From contig WIUZ02000007.1 of the NCBI GenBank assembly GCA_015956445.1, forward strand, positions 558,001-622,000: a stretch of 64,000 nucleotides of DNA. The letters are read 5' to 3'. Below are positions 11,017-21,565 of this stretch, in pieces (position 1 is the stretch's first letter; each line of letters begins with the position of its first letter). Under the pieces are notes generated by a model, which was given only the letters and a program-made list of their open reading frames with translations, was not told the origin of the DNA and did not search any database. Position numbers and translations under genes: made by a program. Origin of the DNA: Thelephora terrestris (lineage: Eukaryota; Basidiomycota; Agaricomycetes; Thelephorales; Thelephoraceae).

Positions 11017-11820
11017 AAACTAGGCGCGTCTGACACATGTATTGTAATTGAATACGTTCAATTCACCTTGAGAAACCATCGATTGAATCCCACAACGCCC
11101 ACTAATACACCGGCATGGGCACGTGTCCTCCACTCCTCCGCAACGGCCGAACCAGTGCATTTCATCAGTGCGAAACCGATTGCGTACATATCAGCAAGTA
11201 AATTCATGTAAGTACGCACTGGTGATCGAAGCCAAGGGCTGTTAACCCCCTCATAATCCATGATAACTGGTTGCCTATTTCCTGGGCGGCACTTAGAGCT
11301 GGGGCATGTACATATTGCGATACAAAGCGTCAGATCTCAGATGTAACCCACTGGGGATTTCCCGCATGATTTCAATCGACTGGTCCGACTTTGTACGATT
11401 TGCTGATGCGCCGGCGATTCCCGTCCATCTTCCCCGAAAACCTGAGGGTCATCATCGTAGCTTGTAGTCATGCGGTACGATACTATGGGCCTTTTTTATA
11501 TAGATCGGGTGCCCGAGTAGCCTAGGGGAGAACTAGCCAATAGGGACGATACTGGAGTGCTTGCCATCACATGAGTCGCGCGTCCGCGTCAGAGCTTAGT
11601 ATGCATTTCACGCTGCGCACATAGTACGAGGTTTCCGTAACTTCGGGCGTCCCACATCAGTATCGCTAGCGTTCTGTGGATGCCCACTTCTTCCCGATCC
11701 CCACGCTCGATAGACGCTGCTATATTGAGGCCCTCAGTGGCGTTCTTTGCTTCTGGGCTCGGAATCATTGATTTTGAAATTGGCCTGCGGTGGCGTCCGA
11801 TATCAAATGTTTACAAGGGA
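11017..11820. other. Intergenic stretch, no gene seen
   Basis: About 0.8 kb between the thaumatin-like gene and the enoyl-reductase relic. No coding region, RNA gene or repeat could be supported. Confidence 0.45.
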
Positions 11821-13420
11821 CTAAATCTCGATGACGAGCTTCTCGGCCCTGACTTTGAGACACAGGAGCGCTTCAGCAGCTCTTCCCAATCCGCTTTCCC
11901 ACAAATTAACGTTCATCGGCTTTAACGAGCCCAACTCGAGGAGCTGGGGGGAGTTTTCCAGGTGGATGTGGTCTAGTCTTTTCGGAGGCTGGGAAGACGG
12001 TCCCGAATATTTCGAAGGGCTCGTTGAACATAGAATGAAGGAGCATTCACTTTAAGCCCAAATGAGTTATAGTGGGAGTCGAAGCACGTGTGATGGGCCG
12101 ATAATCATCGTGTTACGGGTCAATGTTGGGGTGAAATCGCGGAGCGGAGAAATTGGGATGGAAGCCGGATGAGCGCCTTGTGAACGTTTCCCCTCAAGAT
12201 GTCTGCCGACATACATTGAATAGAAACATTGCTTCGGAGAGCAGCGGCACCACCGTTGGGCCTAGTAATGACGAGGGCTTTGCCTCCTCCGGCACCCATG
12301 GCCTCGGCTGAAAGTTACTGACTTGTAGGAGAGCTAAAGCACTCAAGGGCGATTCTTGGGATGTCGCCAGTGACAGCTTTGGCCTTTGCCAACAAAATTG
12401 GGTCTCTGTACTGGATACACCCGCGACAAGAGACGAGGTTAATTCAGGCTTGGTCCTTGAGCTTGGATGGAAAAGGTGTGATGAAATCCTTACTTACGTC
12501 GAAAACTACATCAGCACCGAGGTTTTGAGCGCCCCGCGGTTGTTCGGCGAAGCCGTAGAAACGACTTTGTATCCCGGCAGACGAGCCAATTGGACTGCGT
12601 AATGGCCAACGGCCGCGGACCCGCTGTAGACCAGAAACTGCAAAAAAGGAAACGAAGGAGCGGGCAGGAACGAGAACGCGAGATGTCAGAAGTCGACAGA
12701 AGCGATCACCCGTTCCGATGGACAGGGTGTTACATGTTACGTCGTACGTCACTCACCCACCGTTCGCTGTTCGCCAGAGGCTTTACCCGGACAGTCTGTC
12801 ATATCGAGTCGCTTCGGATGGGTCGTGCACATAACCGCGGAATACACTCCCGCGGCAACGGTTGCGGCTTGGCCTGGAATCTTCGACGCTAGGCCTGCCA
12901 CCCTCCTGACGTACCCTGAAAACCCACCGTTGTCTAGATAGTAACTTGAACGTTCGACCGTCAATCGGAATAGGTTGATTGGACAGTCATCCGAAATTAG
13001 ACTGGGTACCGCGCCGCCATGACATCCCGCAGCAATCCTGTCTCAGCGTTTGAATGATTTATTTGGGTTCTGGTTTGGACCGACCGATGTTGAAACGTTG
13101 ACGAGTTGACCAACGACTTCGCAACCAGGTATCGCACCGGGATCTACGGTAGTCAACCCTGCCATTCCTCGTTGCGGGCCCAGGCTGGGCAACGTACGAG
13201 TGACATATTTCACATCCAACCAGATAGCGTTCCAAGAGGGGGGCTCATCGAACACAAAGAGTCGAGGGGTACGCTTCCGGTCTGTCGGATTGGCAGCCGC
13301 GTATTCGACCTTGATAAGCAATTTGTTATCGCCAATCTCTGGGGTGGGTCTCTCTTCGACAGCAACGGTTTTAGTCTGTTGCGCAGTCGTTTGTCGTTAC
13401 AGCGGGCAGTCACTGCGAAC
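11821..13420 (-). pseudogene. Medium-chain reductase (enoyl reductase-like) relic
   Basis: Pieces of a zinc-independent MDR protein, like fungal trans-acting enoyl reductases, lie in order on the - strand. Near 13390-13270: KTVAVEERPTPEIGDN then LLIKVEYAAANPTD. Near 13130: IPGCEVVGQLV. Near 12920-12770: GGFSGYVRRVAGLASKIP and HPKRLDM. Near 12640-12590: FLVYSGSAAVGHYAVQLARL (the nucleotide-binding loop). Near 12530: NLGADVVFD. Near 12410: AKAVTGDIPRIAL. Near 11890-11824: LKPMNVNLWESGLG and EKLVIEI, then a stop at 11821-11823. The order is that of a complete protein, but no ATG is found at the expected start, and the frame changes at about 12560 and again near 11945 without a good intron. I call it a decayed gene; a heavily spliced live gene is less likely. 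Confidence 0.65.
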
Positions 13421-14659
13421 GGAGGACATCGGCCTTATCTTTATCGTACTCCCGGGAGAGGCCTAGTAAACCTGGGGCGATTGCGGTGCAACCGGGGATG
13501 ATGCAGGTATATCTGGAGGAACTGCACAAACAGGACAAATCTCTAACCGCAGGGTAGATCCAATCATGCGCGGTTGATTGGTGTTTGCGACGTGAAGGGC
13601 CACGCATTAAGGCTGTGTATTGGTTTCATCTCCTACTGATTATGTAGTGTCAGGTCATCGTCGCAGGCGTGTTTTTCATATGACGGAAACGTCTGGAGGA
13701 GCGGGGGTTTCGAGGTGATCCTCGATTAACGGAATGAAGGGTGAATGGGGCGAGATATCGACTTGAGGGAGGCAAAGCCAGAGAGCGCGGGGCGGCAAAA
13801 TTGGCTTTGTAGGGAACCGACAAGCTCTTGCTCCTGAACGGATGACCAAGACGCGCTCCGCTGCATCAGCAAACCGCCCAGCTCGGGAAGTCCCACCCAA
13901 CTCCACTTTATCGGCACTACCCGGCAAGCGCCGGTGCAAAAGCTGAATAGAAAATTGACCCGAGGTTCGATGGGCGTCTGGATGCGTCTGGGCATCTCTT
14001 CACTCTTCCATCACGACTCTTATTAGTGGGGTCATTGATCATCTCCCCAGTGAATGCTCCAGCATCTAAATCAGGACTTCGGGGCGGCCTGGTAATACAT
14101 AGGAGCCCCAAGAATGCCTAGAGACTTCCATGGTTAACGTGCGTCGTCTTCATCTCAGAGGTGTCCGTTGTCCGCGCATCGCCGGTGTCTGGCACATCTC
14201 TCGGCCCGGTTATGTTCGGCACAAAATGAACTGGGTACAACCGACGAGGCAGACATTGAAGGATACTCGATACCGACTCGGTATTTGACTGGTGACTCCT
14301 GGGTTCGGGAAAACAGAAGTTCCACTCCCCGATCACGGTAAAAGCGAGGTTGCCTCACCTCTCCGAGATGAAGGACCCTCAACGTCAACGCTCAACGGAC
14401 TTCCAAACGGCCGCCCCTATGCCCTACAAATGATACTCTCTGACATGCCATAATCGGTATTTTTGTAAAATCTCCGACAGAGACACCAGTGTCGCTTGGT
14501 CTGCCACTAGTCCTGTCAACTCGGACGGCCCCCGATCACGGCTGAGTACCGCAAGATTCCAAGGTTTGATCCGATGCGCACTTCGTCTCCACCAAGACCT
14601 TATAAGTCTCACAGAAATTATGGCTAACCACACCCCCAGCCCACTCAGCCAACCACTAG
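13421..14659. other. Intergenic stretch, no gene seen
   Basis: About 1.2 kb between the enoyl-reductase relic and the acyltransferase gene. Several open frames exist on the - strand (13676-13995) but none resembles a known protein or has splice support. The acyltransferase promoter must lie at the right end. Confidence 0.45.
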
Positions 14660-16305
14660 ATGGCCACCCACTTCGTCTTTCCCCGCCAACCAACGATCCT
14701 GGCCGGTCGCGACGACTTCGAACTCTCCCATAACAACCTCTTTATCTCTGCTAATGTGGGTTAGATCTCCTGCACACCTGCATGCTCGCACGCTGAACGT
14801 CTCTTCACGATATCACATCTAGGTCTGTACCGCGCATGTCATCCCAGACGACATAGACATCATGCGTTTCGACGATGCCCTCGCTCGCACGCTTTCTGTC
14901 TACCCGCTATGTGCTGGTCGTCTAGTACGGCCCGACACCATTGATCAGCCCTGGAAGGTCAGTGTCGGCATTCTCCAGCCCAGGTCTATCTCGCTCATCG
15001 TCTCTCCTCCCACCAACAGATCCGCCTCACAAACTCTGGCATTCCAGTCCAAATAATCGATAGTGATGCAGACCAAGTCACCTCTGCCCCAGACCGCTTG
15101 GTGCAAACTCCTCTCACACTGTCTCCCTCAATCGACATCTTCGCCCTCATTGACACCGAGGGAACCAGCGATGTTGATCTGATGAAGATCACCATAACCC
15201 GCTTCACCAAACTCGGTCGTACCAGTATCGGTGTTAACGCTTCACACTGTATAGGTAAGCAATTTGATTAGTCCTCTCGTTTGTGTGTATCAATGGTGCT
15301 CATCGAAGGTTTACTAGCTGACTCGACGACACACCTCAAGTTCATGAGGATGCTCTCACAATACTATCAGGGTCTCGACTGCTCAGACCCTCTGCCATAC
15401 TACGAGCCCCAAGCAAGCGGCTCCACAGACGATCCTTCCATGGCGCATTTACCCCAGCCATTGTATGATCCCACCGCTCGGCCATTCCCCTGGGACGACC
15501 CTTCGATCTGTCCACCCTCATCCCTGTTCACGTTTCGCATGACCAAGGATCAATACGAGGAGATCCACCAGCACATCACCGAGTTCTCCGATATGCTTGA
15601 CGAGCCTGTGCGACTGTCAAGACTCGATGTCCTGATTGGGCTGATCGCTCGGGCGCATACCGCTTGCGACCCCAAGAGCCCCCCAATCACGAAAGTCATG
15701 CACATGATCAACGTCAGTACACCCGTCGAACCGTTTTATTGACTGAGACGCTTATTATTTTTTAGCAACGGGGAATGGGCATCCTGCACAAGGATTCGGC
15801 ATGCAACGGCCTCATGGGTTGCCTCACTCAGAGCGCTCCATACACCGAAAGTTTGGAACATGGCATCCTCGCATTCGCCCAACAAGTCCGCAAAACGCTC
15901 CTCACCCTCCAAGACACCAACGTCGTCCGCGGGTACGCCGCGACGGTCACGAACGTCCAACGCGACGCCGCATGGAGGAAGAAAGGTCAGGCCTTCGGGC
16001 TCATTGACCGCGGGACGATCTTCGTCAACTCGACCTACAAGTTCGATTACCTTTCCCCGCATTTTGGGTACGAGGGTCGGACGTTGTACTATTATAGCCA
16101 TCCACCCGGCGCGCGATTTGTCAAGATGCTCCCACCGAACCCGAGGGTGCTTCCGGACGGGACTTTTCAGTCGAGGAAAGGAGACGTCGAGGTCGTGTTC
16201 TTCGTTCCTACGGATAAGGAGGATGAGATGAAAGGGATCATATCCAGATACGCCAAGACCCTGGGAGTGTCTGGTGAAATCGAGTTCCCGGCCGCATCAT
16301 CGTGA
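14660..16305 (+). CDS. BAHD-like acyltransferase (transferase family PF02458 type)
   Basis: CoA-dependent acyltransferase of the plant/fungal BAHD-like superfamily, which moves an acyl group from acyl-CoA to an alcohol or amine. Exons are 14660-14755, 14823-14957, 15020-15254, 15318-15712 and 15766-16305, giving 466 residues. The catalytic HxxxD motif reads HCIADST (about residues 155-161) and is formed across the third intron; the His is the general base. The C-terminal part has the domain-2 strand pattern (NVVRGYAATVTNV, IFVNSTYKFDY), with DYLSPHFGYEG in place of the plant DFGWG box. The N-terminus MATHFVFPRQPTILAGRDDF matches fungal relatives. No secondary-metabolism neighbours are nearby except the reductase relic 1.2 kb upstream, so the substrate is unknown. 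Confidence 0.88.
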
Positions 16306-17146
16306 TTGTTCGGGACATATCTACGAATTGCCTCTTATCACCATTCTATGGGTGCAATCGCGCCGTCAATTCCTTGCCCCTATCCTACTATCCCAAAACT
16401 TGCCCCCCTGAACTCCTATAGGATCTCGGAACGCCAGGTGCCTACGGCTGCTCGGTTGGACGGTTGAGGGGTTTTGGAGTGCTCCGTATCCACCTCTTCT
16501 CGCCTGTGCCATCATCACGGCGAGGATATTTCTAGACGGCGCGGTCCAGCGCTGCCGTACTCTCAACAGAGTTCAGAGCCGCCTAATTTATATTTACATT
16601 TACTCTGGTGTTATGCGCGTACGCGTCTGTACGGATCGCCCCCCACCACCATCGCCAGCGATCCCTGCGGGGTTCCGTACCTCATTTGGTGATTCATGCT
16701 GGACCCGGTGTCTCGGTTGTTAAGAACACCCCACGGCAGTTCCTTCCCGCTCTTATTCACGGCTTCCCGTTTTGTTGGTACCTTTTCGCGTCGCGCTCAC
16801 CACCCCTCACACGCACCCGCCCGCATCTCGAGTGCTCTCCCTTGATTTTACATGTATGTACAAGATGTAGAATGATCGATACTCTTACGCTTCGAATCGC
16901 CGTTCAGCAATTTCAATCTTTGCAATCTCTTCTGATTCAACATGTTTGAATTGGCTTTGAGTGGCCCTGGCTGGTTCCTCCACATTTTGACCCTTTGCAA
17001 TACTTATCCAACCAATCCTGAACTCACGATCAGTAAATCGGGTTCATTCCGTAATCCGAATTCACCCTCAAGGTAGCATCAGGAAAGCTACAAATAAGCC
17101 GAAGGTGCTATTTTCGGCGCATTAAGTCGTCTTTATCACACAAAGC
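16306..17146. other. Intergenic stretch, no gene seen
   Basis: About 0.84 kb downstream of the acyltransferase gene. No coding region or RNA gene could be supported. Confidence 0.45.
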
Positions 17147-17791
17147 ATGGGAAGGACACGGGAATATTGTCAAGCATGTTTCAGCGCGGTTTTTTTACCA
17201 CTTCTGAAGCAGGATCAAGCAGAAAGAATGAAGTCTCAGCATATTTGGAGATTTGTAGATGGAGCTACAGAACGCAGCCATTGCGTTCGTTGTAACCATG
17301 CGTCGCGATACCCATGGTCGTACCCATGGTTGTATCGATGTGCTACTGAATCATATTCGACATCCTTGGAAACTATATATTTCCTGCGGGCTTGGATTTG
17401 TGATACGAAATCATGCCTCATTAAAAAGTCTACGGTTGGATTGAATAACATCGGAAGGCTGACGCGAGGCACGTTACACAAATGCGATGGCTGCGTTCTG
17501 CGTGATCTCGAAGATACTACTGACCCCATTCAAGTCTTGGTTGGTGAGGAGAACGACTATGAACGAGTGTTCGACCCGGCTTCTCAGAAGGTCCTGTCGG
17601 AGCATTTCCTCCCTCCAAGTTTGTGTTTGACATTTATTCGCCACAAATGCGACAAGATCTATGCCAGAGCGGGGAGTGGTGCAGAGCATGCAGACCGTTT
17701 CAAACCTTCTACGTTTCACCTAGTACGAATCTACGGCGTCGAGAAATGTATTGTTCTCCAAGAATGTCGATCACGATCTAGTACAGAGTGA
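17147..17791 (+). CDS. Hypothetical Cys-rich ORF, 214 codons
   Basis: Not recognised. A single open frame starts at ATG (17147) and ends 18 bases before the stop of the convergent gene at 17809. The product has spaced cysteine pairs: CQAC, CVRC, CDTKSC and CDGC, then single Cys further on. This might suggest metal binding, although the spacing fits no zinc-finger family I know. There is no signal peptide or membrane span. Overlapping open frames on the other strand weaken the case for coding. It could be a real orphan protein, an exon of a larger gene, or chance. Confidence 0.3.
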   Translation: MGRTREYCQACFSAVFLPLLKQDQAERMKSQHIWRFVDGATERSHCVRCNHASRYPWSYPWLYRCATESYSTSLETIYFLRAWICDTKSCLIKKSTVGLNNIGRLTRGTLHKCDGCVLRDLEDTTDPIQVLVGEENDYERVFDPASQKVLSEHFLPPSLCLTFIRHKCDKIYARAGSGAEHADRFKPSTFHLVRIYGVEKCIVLQECRSRSSTE

Positions 17792-17808
17792 TACAACGAA
17801 GGACATTT

Positions 17809-18530
17809 TCAACGCAAGACGTGGCCTATGAATCCTATGGCTACATTCTGTGCGACGCTTAAAACGCCCGAAATCCCAATCACGGCGTAGATGGCGGGGA
17901 TGGCGACCATGAAGAAAGGTTTGAGGATTTCCAACATTTGGAACGCAAACGCAACGAGTTGGCCCATTGGAACGAAGGTCAATGCTAGTTCGACGGGGAG
18001 TATGAGAACCTGGTTGATTATGTTTGATCAGCTCGAGCCATTGAGGACAAGATAGAATGCACGGACCGTAAAGAAAGCGGAGAAGAGTTGAATGACCGCG
18101 GCCTTGTCCATGGGAACACCGGCGGCGGTGTTTTCCATGATAGCATCGACAGAAACACCAGAAATCCCATCGAGATTTTTTGCTGCGTCCAGAAGGAGTG
18201 ACTCGATTTGTGAGAGATGGGATGAGAAGTCAGACGCGTCAGCGTTATTCTTCTCGAGTTGAGCTGAGTAGGTGCCGTGTTAGTAATAGGTGGTGAAACG
18301 ATGATACTGACGACAAAGCTCTCACCCATGGTGTCTGATATCGGACCAATGGCAGTGACGAAACTAGTAAGGACAGTGTTCAAGGACCCGGAATCCACAG
18401 AAGGGGGCGTGGAATCACGTTTGGTGGCCTCATTGGATGAAAGGCGACGGTGGGCAACAAGGGTCGGAGTTGCAGAGCAGAAGATGCTGAAAGCGAGGGA
18501 TGCGAACACGGCGAAGATGAAAGAGCGCAT
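17809..18530 (-). CDS. Small secreted/membrane protein of unknown function, 200 aa
   Basis: Three exons keep phase: 18530-18326, 18263-18067 and 18009-17809. The protein starts with a good signal peptide (MRSFIFAVFASLAFSIFCSA). A helical middle follows, rich in Ala, Ser and Leu (LEKNNADASDFSSHLSQIES, LLLDAAKNLDGI, DKAAVIQLFSAF). The end is strongly hydrophobic (VELALTFVPMGQLVAFAFQM and PFFMVAIPAIYAVIGISGVL), enough for two membrane helices, closing with GFIGHVLR. I do not recognise a named family; proteins of this layout occur in mushroom genomes. Perfect splice phase and clean hydrophobic pattern make it likely real. It could be a membrane-inserting secreted peptide or an ER/cell-surface protein. 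Confidence 0.75.
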
Positions 18531-19539
18531 AGTGGGTGGTAAGGAGTGTGGTGAAGGAGTGACTGAGGTGGCGGAAAGCGACGAGAAAGCTAGCACGGGG
18601 ATGCTGAAGAGAGAGAAGAACGAGGAGGAAAAGAGGATTTATAGTGAGCCAAGGCTGAGAGGTCTACGACAGTTCATCTCCGTGTCGGTTAGATTAACAT
18701 GGAAGGGGAATCCAAGATGAGAGAGGAAGATGCTGGAATGGATACACTCCAGATAGAAACAAAGTGCCAACGAAACATGGCTCTGAATCTCAGCCACTGA
18801 ACTTCGAGTAGTCCTGTTCCAAGCGTCCTCTTCCCTTTCGGATCAACCAAACATCCGATCATATGTGTGATGTCTCGGAGATCCCATAAGTACACCTATG
18901 CGCCTCGTCCGTCGGAGGCACCGAGATACGGCGCCGCAAAGGATTGTATGTTTGTGTATACAATAAGATCCTCGCGCCTGTATGCCATGTACATATCGGG
19001 TGAGCGGGAGGATGGGGGAGAAGTCGTACAGAAACACGACAATCTTGGTTGGAGGTACACAGCACGCACCAGCATACTAGGCCACCTTATATCCGGACGG
19101 AATGGACGAGAGCCGAGCTTCAATTAATCCTTGCTGATTAATTGAGAATGCACGCCAAGAAAATACCGTGGAGCCAACTTCCATGAAATCGGATTTGCCA
19201 CAAACCGAACGCTCCGGGGTCTTCCATCAGAGTGGCAGCGGATTCCAAGCGCAATGAAGCTTGTGGAGTCGCGTTCAAGCATTTCTTCACGCCAAAATCG
19301 AGTTCTTCTTCCGGTTATCATGAGTGCCAGAGTAATTCAGGGAACTCAGAGACTTTAACGCTCGTGCGCGCATTTTGCTTCATGTGCCAGGCTCAGTGTG
19401 TTTTCCATACTGTCAGGACACATACACTTTCTGAACTTGAGACCGGACCCCAGCCTGGTCATCAGCAATTCGTCTGCAGAGCCAGCGACTCAGGTAGAGG
19501 GTTTTGAAAGGGGAAGTAGAGAGGAAGTAGATGCTTAGA
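18531..19539. other. Intergenic stretch, no gene seen
   Basis: About 1 kb upstream of the small secreted protein gene. No coding region, RNA gene or repeat could be supported on either strand. Confidence 0.45.
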
Positions 19540-19991
19540 ATCAAAATCCATTCAGAAGCCGCTCGAGTTCTTGCCGAGCACCCGGCTCGTGACCACGCAA
19601 CACGGTGAACTGACTGTTACCGGTGCCGGTGAGGCCTTGATCAAGGCTTGGGTTGCTGAAGCAATTTGTGAGTCCTCGGTGTCATCTGACTCTGAGCGAC
19701 TTCTGGCCGCCGATAGAGCAGTGAAAAATGTAATGTGATAGAAAATGCCATTTGTTGAGACAGCCTTAACAGACACTACCTTGAAGTTTTCATCGTTCGG
19801 AGGAGATCCCCACAGTTTTCTGCGTCCTTCGCAGCCCCGAGCTTCTCGTAGATCTCGAGCGCGCGTAAAGCCTCAGATTTCCCCTCCTCAGACCTGCCCT
19901 GTCGGTCCCAAATCCGAGCCTGCATCTCTGCCGCGCGACTGAGCCTGTATGGGTCTTCAGTCACGTGCGACTTTGCTCGTTCCACGTGCAT
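19540..19991 (-). pseudogene. TPR relic, C-terminal end of an NB-ARC/TPR-type gene
   Basis: A short frame at 19991-19776 reads like the last tetratricopeptide repeats of the NLR-type protein near 38 kb: AKSHVTEDPYRLSRAAEMQA, then IWDRQGRSEEGKSEALRALE and IYEKLGAAKDAENCGDLLR. The 38-kb copy has AKSHTVDHTHDLGLAMYAQA, IWYRQGRLPDAKSETLRALG and IFEKLGLVQDEGKCREIL at the same places. A further frame at 19651-19540, ending RQELERLLNGF, may be the final exon. Nothing of the nucleotide-binding or upstream TPR part is found in the next 1.5 kb, so this is an orphan tail left by partial duplication or deletion. Confidence 0.6.
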
Positions 19992-21565
19992 TCACCGTGA
20001 TACTTTGAAACATCAGGCGTTCAAGGAATCACTACCACCTTGTGTACAAGTTACTCCTGCATGGGGGCAGAAGAAGGGCACACAACTCCTGGGATGACCG
20101 GAAAAAAGAGGTGCTGTTAATGAACATGGTGTGCATGTGCAGACATGAGGTATTGTTTTCTTTGTTTGAATAGACAGTTCTGAAGGGTTCATCGTTCGGG
20201 AGGTACCAAAACTTACCCCCGTTCGAATAGGTCGTTGAGCGACACGAAGCAGAGAGATGCGACTCCTTTCGCTCGCCCGTGAGTCTCGAGGCTACTGCCT
20301 CATGCCGTGCCATGCCATACGTCAGCACTGCAAGCGAATCTCAGCGCTATCAACGAGGCTACCCCGGATGCTCAGCTGTCTCGTGCCAGCCCCATGGCGC
20401 TCAGAAGCCCGGGCGCCTTTGATTCCCAGCGGTGTGCCCGTGAATTCGTTCAGGCGCTCCGTGATTATCTACGGCGTTATTGGTTTGCTGGAACACGAAG
20501 TAGGCTATACACGACAGATCCACCCTCCTCAACCTTCCGGTTCTATTTGGTTGTCCATGTGGTGCATACAGTGTACATTCTCTGGAGCTGGCTTTCTGAC
20601 GTTGACGTTCGAAAGTTCCGTGTTCTAACTCCGTCCTTGAAACTAGAAGGATCGAGACAATAGCTATCAGGGTTTGGTTTCGACACTCGCCGTTCTCTCC
20701 GCAGTGAACGCTCCCCTCCTCTGATCGTTCTGCTTTCACGCGTGGCTTTAACAACCCTCGCTTCCTGTTCGATCCTTACCATTGGCACTCTCATCGCAAG
20801 CACCCTTGCTGCTACCCCCCAGGCCTCGAGCTCGATCGTCGCTCCCCCCCGGTTGGAATCCCCGTCTCAATGGCGAGGTCCTACCTCTTCCAATGTTCGA
20901 GGATAATCCCCCCATACAGTAGGGACTACTAGCTTTTCTACACACGGATCATCAGCGAGCCTTTCCCGCATCCCTGAGCTTCTCCAGAAGAGATAGCCTG
21001 ACATGTTTTCCTCGTTCCCCCCGTCAGCGGTAAATTCTATACCAGAGAAAGTCAGTTCTTGGTCTAAACCCTATGGGATCCTCAGGCGTCCTACTAAATG
21101 AAAGGCCACCGTATTCAGCCGTTTTGAAGAGGGAGGGCATGGGCGTCATCGCCGGTTCTAACTGTTCCTCTGTTTCTGGACACTGTGTTTCGCCTTACGA
21201 CCACAAACTTAGCTCCCGATCTCGACATCGTGAATACTCCATACCCCTCGAACAGCGCGCTCTAAAAGTGATGCGTCACCAGGACCATGTAGGTCCTCTG
21301 AAAGAAGCCTGGATCAGCGGACCCCGCACCCCGACTGCCGAACAGTTCGCCAACGACCTCACTCGGCCACAGCTCGTCGCTGTCACCGACAACCTTACAC
21401 TCAATACGTACTACTAGAGGCGTGCGCGCGGTGGTATACGAATTATGGTCGTTGTATCATAAGTAGGCTATCTGACACAGGCGGAGATCTTGTCGAGTGC
21501 CACATGAACATAAATAATGTTGCATCCAGCACGCAGAGTGAAATTTGCGATACCAAGAATCAAGG
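19992..21565. other. Intergenic stretch, no certain gene
   Basis: About 1.6 kb with no recognisable protein. One weak signal is a hydrophobic + strand stretch near 20725-20815 (VALTTLASCSILTIGTLIAS) that resembles a membrane span or signal peptide, but no start, splice partner or homologous domain could be tied to it. Confidence 0.4.

Noticed and set aside
11680-12055. + strand frames with a GFNEPN string like GH128 enzymes
   Set aside because: The opposite strand encodes the C-terminal end of the enoyl-reductase relic, which explains the open frames better.
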